Shown here: positions 35,173-45,032 of the stretch, piece after piece
Layout of the letters: every line of letters begins with the position of its first letter
Numbering within the stretch: position 1 is the first letter of the stretch
From: Methylobrevis albus
Lineage (GTDB): Bacteria > Pseudomonadota > Alphaproteobacteria > Rhizobiales > Pleomorphomonadaceae
DNA: 64,000 nt
NCBI RefSeq assembly: GCF_015904235.1
Contig: NZ_JADZLT010000050.1
Coordinates: 493,516-557,515, forward strand
Direction: 5' to 3'
Notes under the pieces: generated by a model
Told to the model about the DNA's origin: nothing
What the model saw: only the letters and a program-made list of their open reading frames with translations
Database searches by the model: none
Program-made: the position numbers and the translations under genes

Positions 35173-37931
35173 TGAGGGGCCGGGCCGCGCCCCTGGTCGC
35201 CCGGCTGGCGCTGCTGCTGCTCGCCCTCGTCGCCGCGTTCGCCCCCGACCCGGCGGCGGCCCGCAAGCGGCTGGTCGGGATCGTTTTCGACGATTCGGGC
35301 AGCATGGACGGACGCTTCCACCTCGCCGCCTTCGGCGCACAGGTGCTCGCGTCGTCGCTCAGCCCGGAGGACCGGCTGTTCTCGATCCGGCTGTCGGAGT
35401 TCGAGGCGGCGATTGAGGCGAATCCTGCCCTGCGCGACCGGCTGGCGGCGGCGGCGACCTATCCGATCCCGTTGGCGCCGACGATCACCGCCCTCGCCGG
35501 CAACCTCGTCGAGGAGAGGCCGCTGCCCGGTCCGGCAGCGCAGCAGGCGCTGGTCGATGCCATCCGCGACGGGTGGACGGCGCCACCGTCCACCGATACC
35601 CCGTTCGAGCCGCTGGAACTGATGCTGCAGCGGCTCGCGGCCGAGACCGGTCCGGAGGACGAAGCCTTTCTCATCGTGCTGACCGACGGCAAGATCGAAC
35701 GCGGCACGCGCTTCCGGGGACCGGACCTGCCGCGGGCGCCGGACCTCGCCCGCCTGTTCGCGCACTACCGCACGGCGATGCGCGGCCGACTGCGGGCCGA
35801 CTATGTGCTGATCTCGCCGGCCGGCAATGCCAGCCGGGCGTTTCTCGAGACCGTCAATCAGCAAGCCGTCGCCGCGACGCTGCTCGGCACCTTCAACGGC
35901 ACGGCGAACGAGGGCCTGCGCGTCGTCACCGACACCGCGGGTCTCGTCGACGCCATGCTCGACGTCATCGCGCGGGTCTCCTCGACCGACCGGTCGGACC
36001 GCAGCGATTTTGCCCGCATCGACGGCGCCCGCATCCTCGTCGACTCGCCGTTCTCGCTGCACCGGCTCACCGTCGTCGTCGACGGGCCGGCCGATGCGCG
36101 GTTGCCGGCCGTCGCCGGGACCAGTTTTTCCGGCGCCGCCCCGATCGAGATCGGCAGCCGGATGGCGGCAGACGATGTCCGCCGCAACTGGCGCTCGCCC
36201 GCCCGCGCGGCACGCACCAGCCGGTTCGCCTTCGACCCCGCCCTGCCGCCCGGCACCGTCACCGTCGACTTTGACCGGCCGGTCGGCGCCAACACGCTGC
36301 TCCTGTTCGACACCCAGGCCCGCATCGAGCTCGGGGTGGTCGACACCGGTGGCGCGCCGGTTGCGCCACGGGCCGACGGCGTCGTCGAGGTCGTCGCCGG
36401 CGGCGCCTACCGGATCGCCGCGCTGCTCTACGACCGCGACCCGGCCGCCCCGCGCGGCGCGCGCCGGGTGCCGTTCGCCGAACTCCCCGCCTCGACGGCG
36501 TTCCGCGGCCGCATCGAGGGCGCCGCGCCGATGCCGCTCGCCTTCGCGCGCGACGACGGCGGCGACCGGGCGCTGGCGCCGTTCGGCACCACGGTGCCCG
36601 GGCGGATGGCGGCACTCGCCGAGTTCTCGCTGCCCGGCTTCGTGATCAAGACGGCGCGACCGCTGGTGATCGAGGTGGTGCCGCCGGCGGCCGGGTTGGC
36701 CATGACGATCGAGCCGGCGCCGGACTGCACGGCCTGCCGCGGCGGCGACCTCGTCGACGATGGCCGCGATCCGGCCGGAGAGCGGCGGCTCGGCACGCTG
36801 GTGATCCGGCGCAGCGACGGGGGGCCACTCGGCGAGGTCCGCCTCGTTCCGGAGAGCCTGCCCGATGGCCTTGCCCTCGTCCCGGAGGACCGCGGCGCCG
36901 TGGACGGCCCCTTCCCGCTCGGCCCCGGCGACGAACGCCGCCTCGCCATCGTGCGCCGGCCGTTCACGGGCCCGCCGCCGCGCGGCGACGCGTCGCTGGA
37001 GCTGCGGCTCGAGGCCGTCGCCCCGCTGCGCGGCAGCGCCAAGGTCGCGGGCAGCTTCCGGGTCGATCGCAGCGGGCTGTCGCTCGTCTATGCCGGGGTC
37101 GACGGTGCCGGAGCCCTGTCCGACCCGGCTCCGGACGACGTCGGCACGCAGGCCGCTGCGGCGGCACCGGCGGTGCTCGACCTCGATGCGCTGAGCCGTG
37201 GCATCGCGCTGGTGTTCGAAGTGCGCGGGCTGTTCCCGGGCGAGCGGCTGGAGGCCGGAGATGTGGTCGTGCCGGAACCCGGCTGGCTCGCTGCGACGGT
37301 GGTGGTGCGGCCGGACGGGCGCAGCGTCGCCGCGACGGTTTCGAGCGCGCGCTGCGCCTGCGTGCTCGGGCTGCTGCAGGTGTTCGGCCGTTTGCCGACG
37401 GGCATCGACGCGGTGCTGGCGCCGGGCGGCCCTGAGAGCGCGCGGGCCACGGCGCCGGTGCGCGCGGCGATCGACCTTCGCACCGCCGCGCTCGACTGTC
37501 TGCTGCGGCTGCTGCTGGCGCTGGCCGCGCTCTACGCGCTGGTGGTCGGCTTCTTCGTCGCCACCGCCTACCGCTTCCCGAAGACGGCCTTCGCCGAGAT
37601 CGACCGGCCCGGACCGAGCAGCGGTCTCCCGGCACGGCGCGAGCTCCGCGCCGAGCCGGCACCGCGCGGCGCGGCGCGCTGGCACTACCCGCTGATCTTC
37701 CGCCATGCCCACCAGCGCCGCGACGTGGAGGGGCTCGTCATCGAGGCGCGGCCGAACGGGGCGACGCTGATCCTCGCCGACAGCGAGCCCGACATCCAGA
37801 TGCTCGGCAAGGGCCGCACGGTCGGCGACGTGCGCCGCGAGCAGCCGCGGCTCGCCACCCTGCCCGTCGCCTGGGGCGAGCCCTTCATGCGGCCGCGGGT
37901 GTTCCGCTCGCTGCAGCTGCGCCGCGAGTAG
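35172..37931 (+). CDS. exported membrane-anchored von Willebrand A domain protein
   Basis: Protein of 919 residues with a Sec signal peptide (1-30, ending DPAAA), then a vWA domain. The metal-ion-dependent adhesion site is complete: DDSGSM at residues 40-45, Thr143 in TDTPFE, and Asp172 in IVLTDGK. A long beta-rich periplasmic region (about 270-770) follows, then one membrane helix (775-798) and a cytoplasmic tail of ~120 residues. Topology is therefore periplasmic adhesion domain outside and signalling or docking tail inside. It is the last gene of the operon, starting in a TGATG overlap. vWA domains mediate metal-dependent protein contacts, so it may bind the TAXI or P1 proteins or the wall; this is inference. 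Confidence 0.8.
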   Translation: MRGRAAPLVARLALLLLALVAAFAPDPAAARKRLVGIVFDDSGSMDGRFHLAAFGAQVLASSLSPEDRLFSIRLSEFEAAIEANPALRDRLAAAATYPIPLAPTITALAGNLVEERPLPGPAAQQALVDAIRDGWTAPPSTDTPFEPLELMLQRLAAETGPEDEAFLIVLTDGKIERGTRFRGPDLPRAPDLARLFAHYRTAMRGRLRADYVLISPAGNASRAFLETVNQQAVAATLLGTFNGTANEGLRVVTDTAGLVDAMLDVIARVSSTDRSDRSDFARIDGARILVDSPFSLHRLTVVVDGPADARLPAVAGTSFSGAAPIEIGSRMAADDVRRNWRSPARAARTSRFAFDPALPPGTVTVDFDRPVGANTLLLFDTQARIELGVVDTGGAPVAPRADGVVEVVAGGAYRIAALLYDRDPAAPRGARRVPFAELPASTAFRGRIEGAAPMPLAFARDDGGDRALAPFGTTVPGRMAALAEFSLPGFVIKTARPLVIEVVPPAAGLAMTIEPAPDCTACRGGDLVDDGRDPAGERRLGTLVIRRSDGGPLGEVRLVPESLPDGLALVPEDRGAVDGPFPLGPGDERRLAIVRRPFTGPPPRGDASLELRLEAVAPLRGSAKVAGSFRVDRSGLSLVYAGVDGAGALSDPAPDDVGTQAAAAAPAVLDLDALSRGIALVFEVRGLFPGERLEAGDVVVPEPGWLAATVVVRPDGRSVAATVSSARCACVLGLLQVFGRLPTGIDAVLAPGGPESARATAPVRAAIDLRTAALDCLLRLLLALAALYALVVGFFVATAYRFPKTAFAEIDRPGPSSGLPARRELRAEPAPRGAARWHYPLIFRHAHQRRDVEGLVIEARPNGATLILADSEPDIQMLGKGRTVGDVRREQPRLATLPVAWGEPFMRPRVFRSLQLRRE

Positions 37932-38084
37932 CGCCGCGCTGCGGCGCTGCTATCCTCATTGCCTGCGCCACCAATCCACCGCTGCGGGCCGCTTCGGTCT
38001 TGCGGTGCGGTTTTGTTCGTGCACCAATGAACACTCTGGCATCATCGACGGCGCGGGCTCCGCGCGAAACGAGAGGACCGCGGC

Positions 38085-39284
38085 ATGGCGCACGACGAAC
38101 CCGCGAAGGCTTCCGGTACCGGCAAGCTGGTGATCCGCAACATCGGCCTGCTGCTGAGCGGCGACATCGGCAACCCGATCCTCGACGCCGACACGATCAT
38201 CGCCGCCGGCGGGCGGATCACGGCGGTCGGCAAGGCGAAGGACCTCGACCTCGACGGCGCCGAGACCGTGATCGACGCGCACGGCACCGTGCTGGCGCCC
38301 GGGCTGATCGACAGCCACGTGCATCCGGTCGCCGGCGACTGGACGCCGCGGCAGAACCAGCTCGGCTGGATCGATTCCACGTTGCACGGCGGCGTCACCA
38401 CGATGATCTCGGCCGGCGAGGTGCACACCCCCGGCCGTCCGCGCGACATCGTCGGCCTGAAGGCGATGGCGATCTTCGCCCAGCGCGCCTTCACCGCCTT
38501 CCGCCCGAGCGGCGTCAAGGTGCACGCCGGCGCGCCGGTGATCGAGCCGGGCATGGTCGAGGAGGATTTCAAGGAGCTCGCCGCCGCCGGCGTGAAGCTG
38601 CTCGGCGAGGTCGGCCTCGGCGGCGTCAAGGACGGCGCGACGGCGCGCGAAATGGTGGCCTGGGCGCGGAAATACGGCATCCAGTCGACCATCCACACCG
38701 GCGGGCCGTCGATCCCCGGCTCCGGGCTGATCGGCGCCGACGTGGTGCTGGAGGCCGCGACCGACGTCGTCGGCCACATCAACGGCGGCCACACCGCCCT
38801 GCCCGACAAGGAAATCCGCTGCATCTGCGAGGGCTGCAAGGCCGGCCTCGAACTCGTGCACAACGGCAACGAGCGCGCCGCGCTCTATGCGATGCGCACC
38901 GCGCGCGAGATCGGCGAGCTGCACCGCGTCATCCTCGGCACCGACGGCCCGGCCGGCTCGGGCGTGCAGCCGCTCGGCATCGTGCGCATGGTCTCGATGC
39001 TGTCGTCGCTCGGCGACGTGCCGGCCGAGATCGCCTTCTGCTTTGCCACCGGCAACACCGCCCGCATGCGCAGCCTCGACTGCGGCCTGATCGAGGTCGG
39101 CCGCGCGGCGGATTTCGTGTTCATGGACAAGGCGCAGCACTCGGCGGGGACGGACTTCCTCGATTCGATCCGGCTCGGCGACCTGCCGGGCATCGGCATG
39201 ACGGTGATCGACGGCGTGGTGCGGACGGGGCGCAGCCGGAACACGCCGCCGGCGGAGAAGGTGCCGGCGGTGGTGGGGGGGTAG
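38085..39284 (+). CDS. enamidase-like amidohydrolase
   Basis: Metal-dependent amidohydrolase of 399 residues, closest in appearance to enamidase (6-oxo-tetrahydronicotinate hydrolase of nicotinate fermentation). Family features are GLIDSHVHPVAGDW with the HxH metal pair, STLHGGVTTMISAGEVHTPG, KLLGEVGLGGVKDGATAREM, the STIHTGGPS metal His, VVGHINGGHTALP, and LGTDGPAGSGVQP with the catalytic Asp. Other nicotinate-degradation genes are not in the window, so the real substrate may be another cyclic amide. It has its own good Shine-Dalgarno (AGAGGA) and stands alone between the tubulin-like operon and a repeat-filled gap. Confidence 0.75.
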   Translation: MAHDEPAKASGTGKLVIRNIGLLLSGDIGNPILDADTIIAAGGRITAVGKAKDLDLDGAETVIDAHGTVLAPGLIDSHVHPVAGDWTPRQNQLGWIDSTLHGGVTTMISAGEVHTPGRPRDIVGLKAMAIFAQRAFTAFRPSGVKVHAGAPVIEPGMVEEDFKELAAAGVKLLGEVGLGGVKDGATAREMVAWARKYGIQSTIHTGGPSIPGSGLIGADVVLEAATDVVGHINGGHTALPDKEIRCICEGCKAGLELVHNGNERAALYAMRTAREIGELHRVILGTDGPAGSGVQPLGIVRMVSMLSSLGDVPAEIAFCFATGNTARMRSLDCGLIEVGRAADFVFMDKAQHSAGTDFLDSIRLGDLPGIGMTVIDGVVRTGRSRNTPPAEKVPAVVGG

Positions 39285-39401
39285 GTTTTGGGGTTTGGTC
39301 GTTGCGGGTGCGGAGGTTTCCCGCCGCCGCTGCTGACCCCTCCCGACCCAGCTTCGCGTCGAGGGGTGGGATCAGTTCGTTCACGGCTACGTCTCATCGG
39401 T

Positions 39402-39524
39402 CGTCATCCCCGCGAAAGCGGGGATCCAACTGTCCGCACGAGAGGCGTTGGTGGATGGTCCTCGGCACGGGCCGCAACTTCCGCCCACGCGGAGAGTTGG
39501 ATCCCCGCTTTCGCGGGGATGACG
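39402..39524. repeat. dispersed palindromic repeat, family B copy 1
   Basis: Inverted arms at 39402-39435 and 39493-39524. The core hairpin CCCCGCGAAAGCGGGG is followed by ATCCAACT; the right arm has AGTTGGATCCCCGC. The same element, with ATTCCCGCGAAAGCGGGAAT, lies at 53781-53917. Confidence 0.85.
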
Positions 39525-39558
39525 GCGGAGGGGACGGAGGACGCGGCGAGGCTGCTGA

Positions 39559-39726
39559 CCCCTCCCGACCCCGCTTCGCGGGGCCACCCTCCCCACGAGG
39601 GGGAGGGATGTTTTCACCGCAGCGTCAGTGCGTTAGGAATCCCTCCCCCTTGTGGGGATGTGCAGCAGGCGGAGGAGACCCGTGGCTCCGGAGCAGGGGT
39701 GGCCCGGCGCAGCCGGGTCGGGAGGG
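39559..39726. repeat. nested inverted repeat, family E
   Basis: Outer arms CCCTCCCGACCC (39559) and GGGTCGGGAGGG (ends 39726), inner arms GGGGCCACCCT / AGGGGTGGCCC, and a central pair GAGGGGGAGGGAT / ATCCCTCCCCC. It is similar in style to elements at 9019, 42361 and 60273. Confidence 0.7.
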
Positions 39727-39777
39727 GTTTCGGCGTCGGCGGCCTGTCGCGGCGCGAGCCCGAAGAGCACCGCGCCC

Positions 39778-40407
39778 CTACTTCGTCCCGTACATCCGGT
39801 CCCCCGCATCCCCCAGCCCCGGCACGATGTAGCCCTTCTCGTTGAGGTGGCTGTCGATCGAGGCGGTGTAGATCGGCACGTCGGGGTGGGCGCCGCGGAA
39901 GCGCTCGACGCCTTCGGGGGCGGCGAGCAGGCAGACGAAGCGGAGGTCCTTCGCGCCGCGCTCCTTCAGCCGCTCGACGGCGGCGACGGCGGAGTTGGCG
40001 GTGGCGAGCATCGGATCGACGACGATGGTGAGCCGGCTCGCGATATCCTCGGGCGCCTTGAAGTAATATTCGACCGCCGTCAGCGTTTTTGGATCGCGGT
40101 AGAGGCCGATGTGGGCGACGCGGGCGGCGGGGACGAGGTCGAGCATGCCTTCGAGCAGGCCGTTGCCGGCGCGCAGCACCGAGGCGAACACCAGCTTCTT
40201 GCCGACCAGCATCGGCGCCTGCATCGGCCCGAGCGGCGTGTCGATGTCGACGAGCTCGAGCTCGAGGTCGCGCGTCACCTCGTAGCAGAGCAGCGTCGCG
40301 ATCTCGCGCAGCAGCTGGCGGAAGCCGGCCGTCGAGGTTTCCTTGTCGCGCATGATGGTGAGCTTGTGCTGCACCAGCGGATGGCCGATGACCGTGACGC
40401 CGTCCAT
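39778..40407 (-). CDS. upp: uracil phosphoribosyltransferase
   Basis: Uracil salvage enzyme of 209 residues, converting uracil and PRPP to UMP. Family motifs are [20 protein letters not shown] at the start, [22 protein letters not shown], the PRPP-binding [10 protein letters not shown] and the C-terminal uracil-binding [13 protein letters not shown]. The ATG has GGGGG just upstream. It is the distal gene of a leftward block with URC4- and URC1-type genes. In the yeast URC pathway a uracil phosphoribosyltransferase (URC6) is required, so this upp may serve catabolism as well as salvage. Confidence 0.95.
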   Translation of the reverse strand: MDGVTVIGHPLVQHKLTIMRDKETSTAGFRQLLREIATLLCYEVTRDLELELVDIDTPLGPMQAPMLVGKKLVFASVLRAGNGLLEGMLDLVPAARVAHIGLYRDPKTLTAVEYYFKAPEDIASRLTIVVDPMLATANSAVAAVERLKERGAKDLRFVCLLAAPEGVERFRGAHPDVPIYTASIDSHLNEKGYIVPGLGDAGDRMYGTK

Positions 40408-40505
40408 GAAACCCCCGTTGCCCGTGATGTCGCGGGCAATCTATCCCGCTGTAGCCATGGAAAGAAGCGCCTTTGCGCGGCGTCCACGGCGATCGCGCGG
40501 CCCGA

Positions 40506-41042
40506 TCAGTCGTACCAGAGGCTCACCGCGGCCATGCCCGGCGGGATCGGCAGCTGCTCGCACTTGTAGTGGTCGAAGAAGCCGGTGCTGATCTCGTCCG
40601 GCGCATACTCCTCCGGGATCCAGTCCGCGACCTCTTCCTCCGATGCCGAAGTCACGATCCAGATGGTGTCCGAAAACGGCCAGTAGTTGCCACCATCCCA
40701 GCTCGTGACCATCACGTAGACATTGTCGACATCGGCGCGGTCGCGAATCGATTCCAGAAAGCTGCGAATGTCCGCCAGCGGCGGCGGGGGGTCGGAAAGA
40801 TTGCCCCAGATGCAGCCCTCGTCGGTATTGCCGTCGAAGAACTCTTCGAGCGACAGCATGGGAAGAACGGTTTCCGGGACAGCCGCGCGCTCTTCCGTGC
40901 TCAGCCGGGCGGTGAAGGGCAGGAACTGACGGATGCGGACGCGCTCCAGCACCCTGAGGAAGGCCGGCGACGGGTCTTCGATCCGGAGCTTGCTATCGTG
41001 CGCGGCATAGTACTCGTTGATGGACTTGACCAGATCGTTCAT
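40506..41042 (-). CDS. hypothetical acidic protein
   Basis: Unrecognised soluble 178-residue protein, acidic and rich in aromatic residues (for example TSWDGGNYWPFSDTIWIVTS). No signal peptide or membrane helix. Base composition is visibly less GC-rich than the flanking genes, hinting at later acquisition. It is inserted between upp and the URC4-like gene, pointing the same way. It might be a small regulatory or immunity-type protein, but nothing in the sequence decides this. Confidence 0.6.
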   Translation of the reverse strand: MNDLVKSINEYYAAHDSKLRIEDPSPAFLRVLERVRIRQFLPFTARLSTEERAAVPETVLPMLSLEEFFDGNTDEGCIWGNLSDPPPPLADIRSFLESIRDRADVDNVYVMVTSWDGGNYWPFSDTIWIVTSASEEEVADWIPEEYAPDEISTGFFDHYKCEQLPIPPGMAAVSLWYD

Positions 41043-41073
41043 CCGAGGCCCCTGAAAACTGCAAGCGAGAGTG

Positions 41074-42294
<1,221 letters not shown>

Positions 42295-42360
42295 GGGCGG
42301 GCTCCGGGGACGGGGGCGGGGGGATCGGAGCTGGCGGAGAGGCGGTCGTGCCCAACGGGC

Positions 42361-42468
42361 TCCCCCCCTCCCTGTCCCTCCCCCTCGAGGGGGGAGGGGA
42401 AGCAAGAGCCGCTGCGCCAGCCGTGTGGTCCCCTCCCCCCTCGAGGGGGAGGGACAGGGAGGGGGGGA
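42361..42468. repeat. long inverted repeat, family C copy 2
   Basis: Arms 42361-42400 (CCCTCCCTGTCCCTCCCCCT region) and 42427-42468 (GAGGGGGAGGGACAGGGAGG region). It fills the gap between the URC1- and URC4-like genes and resembles the element at 9019. It could limit co-transcription of the two genes. Confidence 0.75.
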
Positions 42469-42523
42469 CGCGCCGCAGACACCGCGCACGCCGCTCGCGC
42501 TTCTCTTCCGCCCGTCCCCACCC

Positions 42524-43786
42524 TCAATACTCCTCGATCGGCCGGCCGCGGGTCGCCAGCAGGTCCTCGGCGTCGGGCGGGGTCTCGGGGGTAAAATACC
42601 CCGCGGCTTTCTTCGCCTCCATCTCGACGCGGGCGTCGATCGGGATCAGGTCGTCGGGGATCGGCACGCGCTCGCCGACCGCGATGCCGGAGCGGGTGAT
42701 GGCGTCGTGCTTCATGTCGGACATCGAGACGAAGCGGTCGATGCGGGTGATGCCGAGCCAGTGCAGCACGTCGGGCATCAATTCCTGGAACCGCGCGTCT
42801 TGCACGCCGGCGACGCATTCGGTGCGCTCGAAGTATTTCGCGGCGGTGTCGCCGCCCTCCTGGCGCTTGCGGGCGTTGTAGACGAGGAACTTCGTCACCT
42901 CGCCGAGCGCCCGGCCCTCTTTCCGGTTGTAGACGACGAGGCCGGCGCCGCCGGCCTGCGCCTCGCGCACGCACTCCTCGATGCCGTGCACGAGATAGGG
43001 CCGGCAGGTGCAGATGTCCGAGCCGAACACGTCGGAGCCGTTGCATTCGTCATGCACGCGGCAGGTGAGGCGGCGGCGCGGGTCGGCGATCGCGGCCGGG
43101 TCGCCGAAGATGTAGAGGCTGATGCCGCCGATCGGCGGCAGGAAGGCTTCGAGGTCGGGCCGGGTGACGAGCTCGGGGTACATGCCGCCGGTCTGCTCGA
43201 ACAGCGTGCGGCGCAGCTTCTCCTCCGAGACGCCGAAGCGCGCGGCGATGCCCGGCAGATGCCAGACCGGATCGACCGCGGCCTTGATCACCGAGATGTC
43301 GCCGTGCTCGCGGACGATCTCGCCGTCGACGGCGAGGCGCTTGTCGCGGATCGCCTGCTGCAGTTCGAACAGCGTCAGCCGCGCCTTGGTGACGGCGATC
43401 GTCGGCCGGATGTCGACGCCTTCCGCGATCAGGTCGGCGAAAGCGTCGGCGACGGTGTGGCCGAAGGGATCGAGCGAGACGATGCGGCCGGGCTCGGACC
43501 ACTGCGGGAACGGGCCGAACGGCACCACGGGCATCGTGTTGGCGAGATCGGGGCGCTGGATCGGGTTGAGCGCGCCGGCCGAGACCGCGAGCGCGCGGTA
43601 GAGCGAATAGGAGCCGCCGTGGCTGCCGATGGTGTTGCGGTCGCCGGGGCGCGAGACGGTGCCGATCACCGGGCCGCGGTCACGCGGGTTGGCGGCGCCC
43701 CATTGCAGCGGAAACCGCACCGGCGCGCCGGCGCCCGGATGCGAGGTCAGGCGGATGTGGGTCGGCCGGTTGCCGCTGTCGCTCAT
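42524..43786 (-). CDS. GTP cyclohydrolase II-like protein, URC1 type
   Basis: Protein of 420 residues with a RibA-like core. The zinc-binding motif is C-x10-C-x-C in VHDECNGSDVFGSDICTC, followed by the nucleotide loop GRALGEVTKFLVYNARKR. Unlike RibA (about 200 residues) it has a long N-terminal extension (LTSHPGAGAPVRFPLQWG at its start) and a C-terminal tail, as in URC1 of the uracil catabolic pathway. URC1 is thought to act on UMP or a uracil ribotide rather than GTP. It neighbours the URC4-like gene and upp, which supports that role over riboflavin synthesis. Confidence 0.85.
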   Translation of the reverse strand: MSDSGNRPTHIRLTSHPGAGAPVRFPLQWGAANPRDRGPVIGTVSRPGDRNTIGSHGGSYSLYRALAVSAGALNPIQRPDLANTMPVVPFGPFPQWSEPGRIVSLDPFGHTVADAFADLIAEGVDIRPTIAVTKARLTLFELQQAIRDKRLAVDGEIVREHGDISVIKAAVDPVWHLPGIAARFGVSEEKLRRTLFEQTGGMYPELVTRPDLEAFLPPIGGISLYIFGDPAAIADPRRRLTCRVHDECNGSDVFGSDICTCRPYLVHGIEECVREAQAGGAGLVVYNRKEGRALGEVTKFLVYNARKRQEGGDTAAKYFERTECVAGVQDARFQELMPDVLHWLGITRIDRFVSMSDMKHDAITRSGIAVGERVPIPDDLIPIDARVEMEAKKAAGYFTPETPPDAEDLLATRGRPIEEY

Positions 43787-43856
43787 GCGCTGCACATCGC
43801 GCGGGGTGCGAGACCCGGCGCCTCCAGTTCGTTCAAAGTCGAAATATGGCGGTTTC

Positions 43857-44894
43857 TCATGACGTTGGGAAGGGTGCCCCCGCGGGGTCCGGCGCGAAGG
43901 CGTCGAGGCGGGCGTGAAGCTGCGCCCGGGTCGCCGCGTCACAGAAGGCGGCGTCGGCCGCGGTGCGGCTGAAGGCGAGCAGCGCCGCCTCGTCCAATTT
44001 GAAGGTTTCGGCGACCGCCGCATACTCGCGGCCCATGCTGGTGGCGAAGAACGGCGGGTCGTCGGAGGAGATCGTCACCTTCACCCCGGCATCGCGCAGG
44101 CGGAGCAGCGGGTGTTCCGCAAGGCTCGGGAACACGCCGAGCGCGACGTTCGAGCCCGGGTTGACCTCGAGTACGATGCCGTCGGCGGCGAGGCGGCGGA
44201 CGAGGTCCGGATCCTCGATCGCGCGGACGCCGTGGCCGATGCGGCGGACGGGCAGCGCGTCGAGCGTCGCGCGCACGCTGTCCGCGCCGCAGACCTCGCC
44301 GGCATGGGCGGTGAGGCTGAGCCCGGCTTCGGCGGCGATCGCGAAGGCCGGGGCGAAGGCGGCGACGTCGAACATGCGCTCGTCGCCGGCCATGCCGAAG
44401 CCGGTGACGCGCGGATGCGGGTTGTTCACCGCCGCTTCGGCGGCGGCGCGGGCGCGGTCGGGGCCGAAGTGGCGCTCGACCAACGGGATGATGCGGCCGA
44501 CGATGCCGTGCGCGGCCTCGGCCCTGTCCATGCCGGCGGCGACACCGGCGACGTAGTCGGCATAGCCGAGGCCCTGGCGGGCGGCGTAGTCGGGCGAGAG
44601 GAACACCTCGGTGTAGATCACGCCCTCGGCGGCGGAGGCGGCGAGATAGGTTTCGGCGAGCTCGGCGAAGTCCTCCGGCGTCCGGAACACCTGCGCCGCG
44701 GCGTCGTAGGCGGCGATGAAGCTGGTGAAATCACTCCAGGCGTAACCGCCCGCCGGCGTGAACAGGCCGGAAAGGTCGATGCCGTGGCGGGCGGCGAGGC
44801 GGCGGACGAGATCCGGCGGCGCCGCGCCCTCGAGGTGGCAGTGGAGTTCGAGCTTCGGCAGGGCGGGATCGGGCAGGCGGGGCGACAGCGGCAA
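43857..44894 (-). CDS. add: adenosine deaminase
   Basis: Deaminates adenosine or deoxyadenosine to (deoxy)inosine; 345 residues. Metal and catalytic motifs: ELHCHLEGA near the N-terminus, TAHAGEVCG, the HGVRAIED region, and SSDDPPFF. I place the start at a TTG (MPLSPRLPDPALPKLELHCH), because GGAGG lies five bases upstream at 44900-44904 and this gives the normal family N-terminus. The ATG at 45002 would add a low-quality Arg-rich stretch. It leads the leftward block toward the URC genes. Confidence 0.93.
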   Translation of the reverse strand: MPLSPRLPDPALPKLELHCHLEGAAPPDLVRRLAARHGIDLSGLFTPAGGYAWSDFTSFIAAYDAAAQVFRTPEDFAELAETYLAASAAEGVIYTEVFLSPDYAARQGLGYADYVAGVAAGMDRAEAAHGIVGRIIPLVERHFGPDRARAAAEAAVNNPHPRVTGFGMAGDERMFDVAAFAPAFAIAAEAGLSLTAHAGEVCGADSVRATLDALPVRRIGHGVRAIEDPDLVRRLAADGIVLEVNPGSNVALGVFPSLAEHPLLRLRDAGVKVTISSDDPPFFATSMGREYAAVAETFKLDEAALLAFSRTAADAAFCDAATRAQLHARLDAFAPDPAGAPFPTS

Positions 44895-45032
44895 GATGGC
44901 CTCCGGCGGCGGCGGGACTGCGGCGAAAGTGGCACGGCGGCGGCGGGCGGCGCAACGGGCCGGTCTCGCGGCTTGACCGGGGCGGCGCGGCGGACGATCC
45001 ATGACATTCGATGCAAATGAAGGACAAGCAGC

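Larger units (their letters stand above)
39285..39777. other. repeat-filled intergenic region
   Basis: 493 bases between convergent genes, made up almost entirely of two nested palindromic elements (families B and E, listed separately). No frame in it looks like a protein. Confidence 0.6.

Noticed and set aside
33016..35340. 774-codon minus-strand open frame
   Set aside because: Antisense shadow of the 1090-residue membrane protein gene; the translation has an Arg/Ala/Asp-rich composition without domains.
39402..39524. Possible CRISPR or direct-repeat array
   Set aside because: Only two oppositely oriented arms with one spacer; the same element occurs once more at 53781. It is a palindromic dispersed repeat.
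42524..43786. Annotation as riboflavin RibA
   Set aside because: Twice the RibA length, with N- and C-terminal extensions, and next to DUF1688 and upp rather than rib genes. URC1 is the better call.
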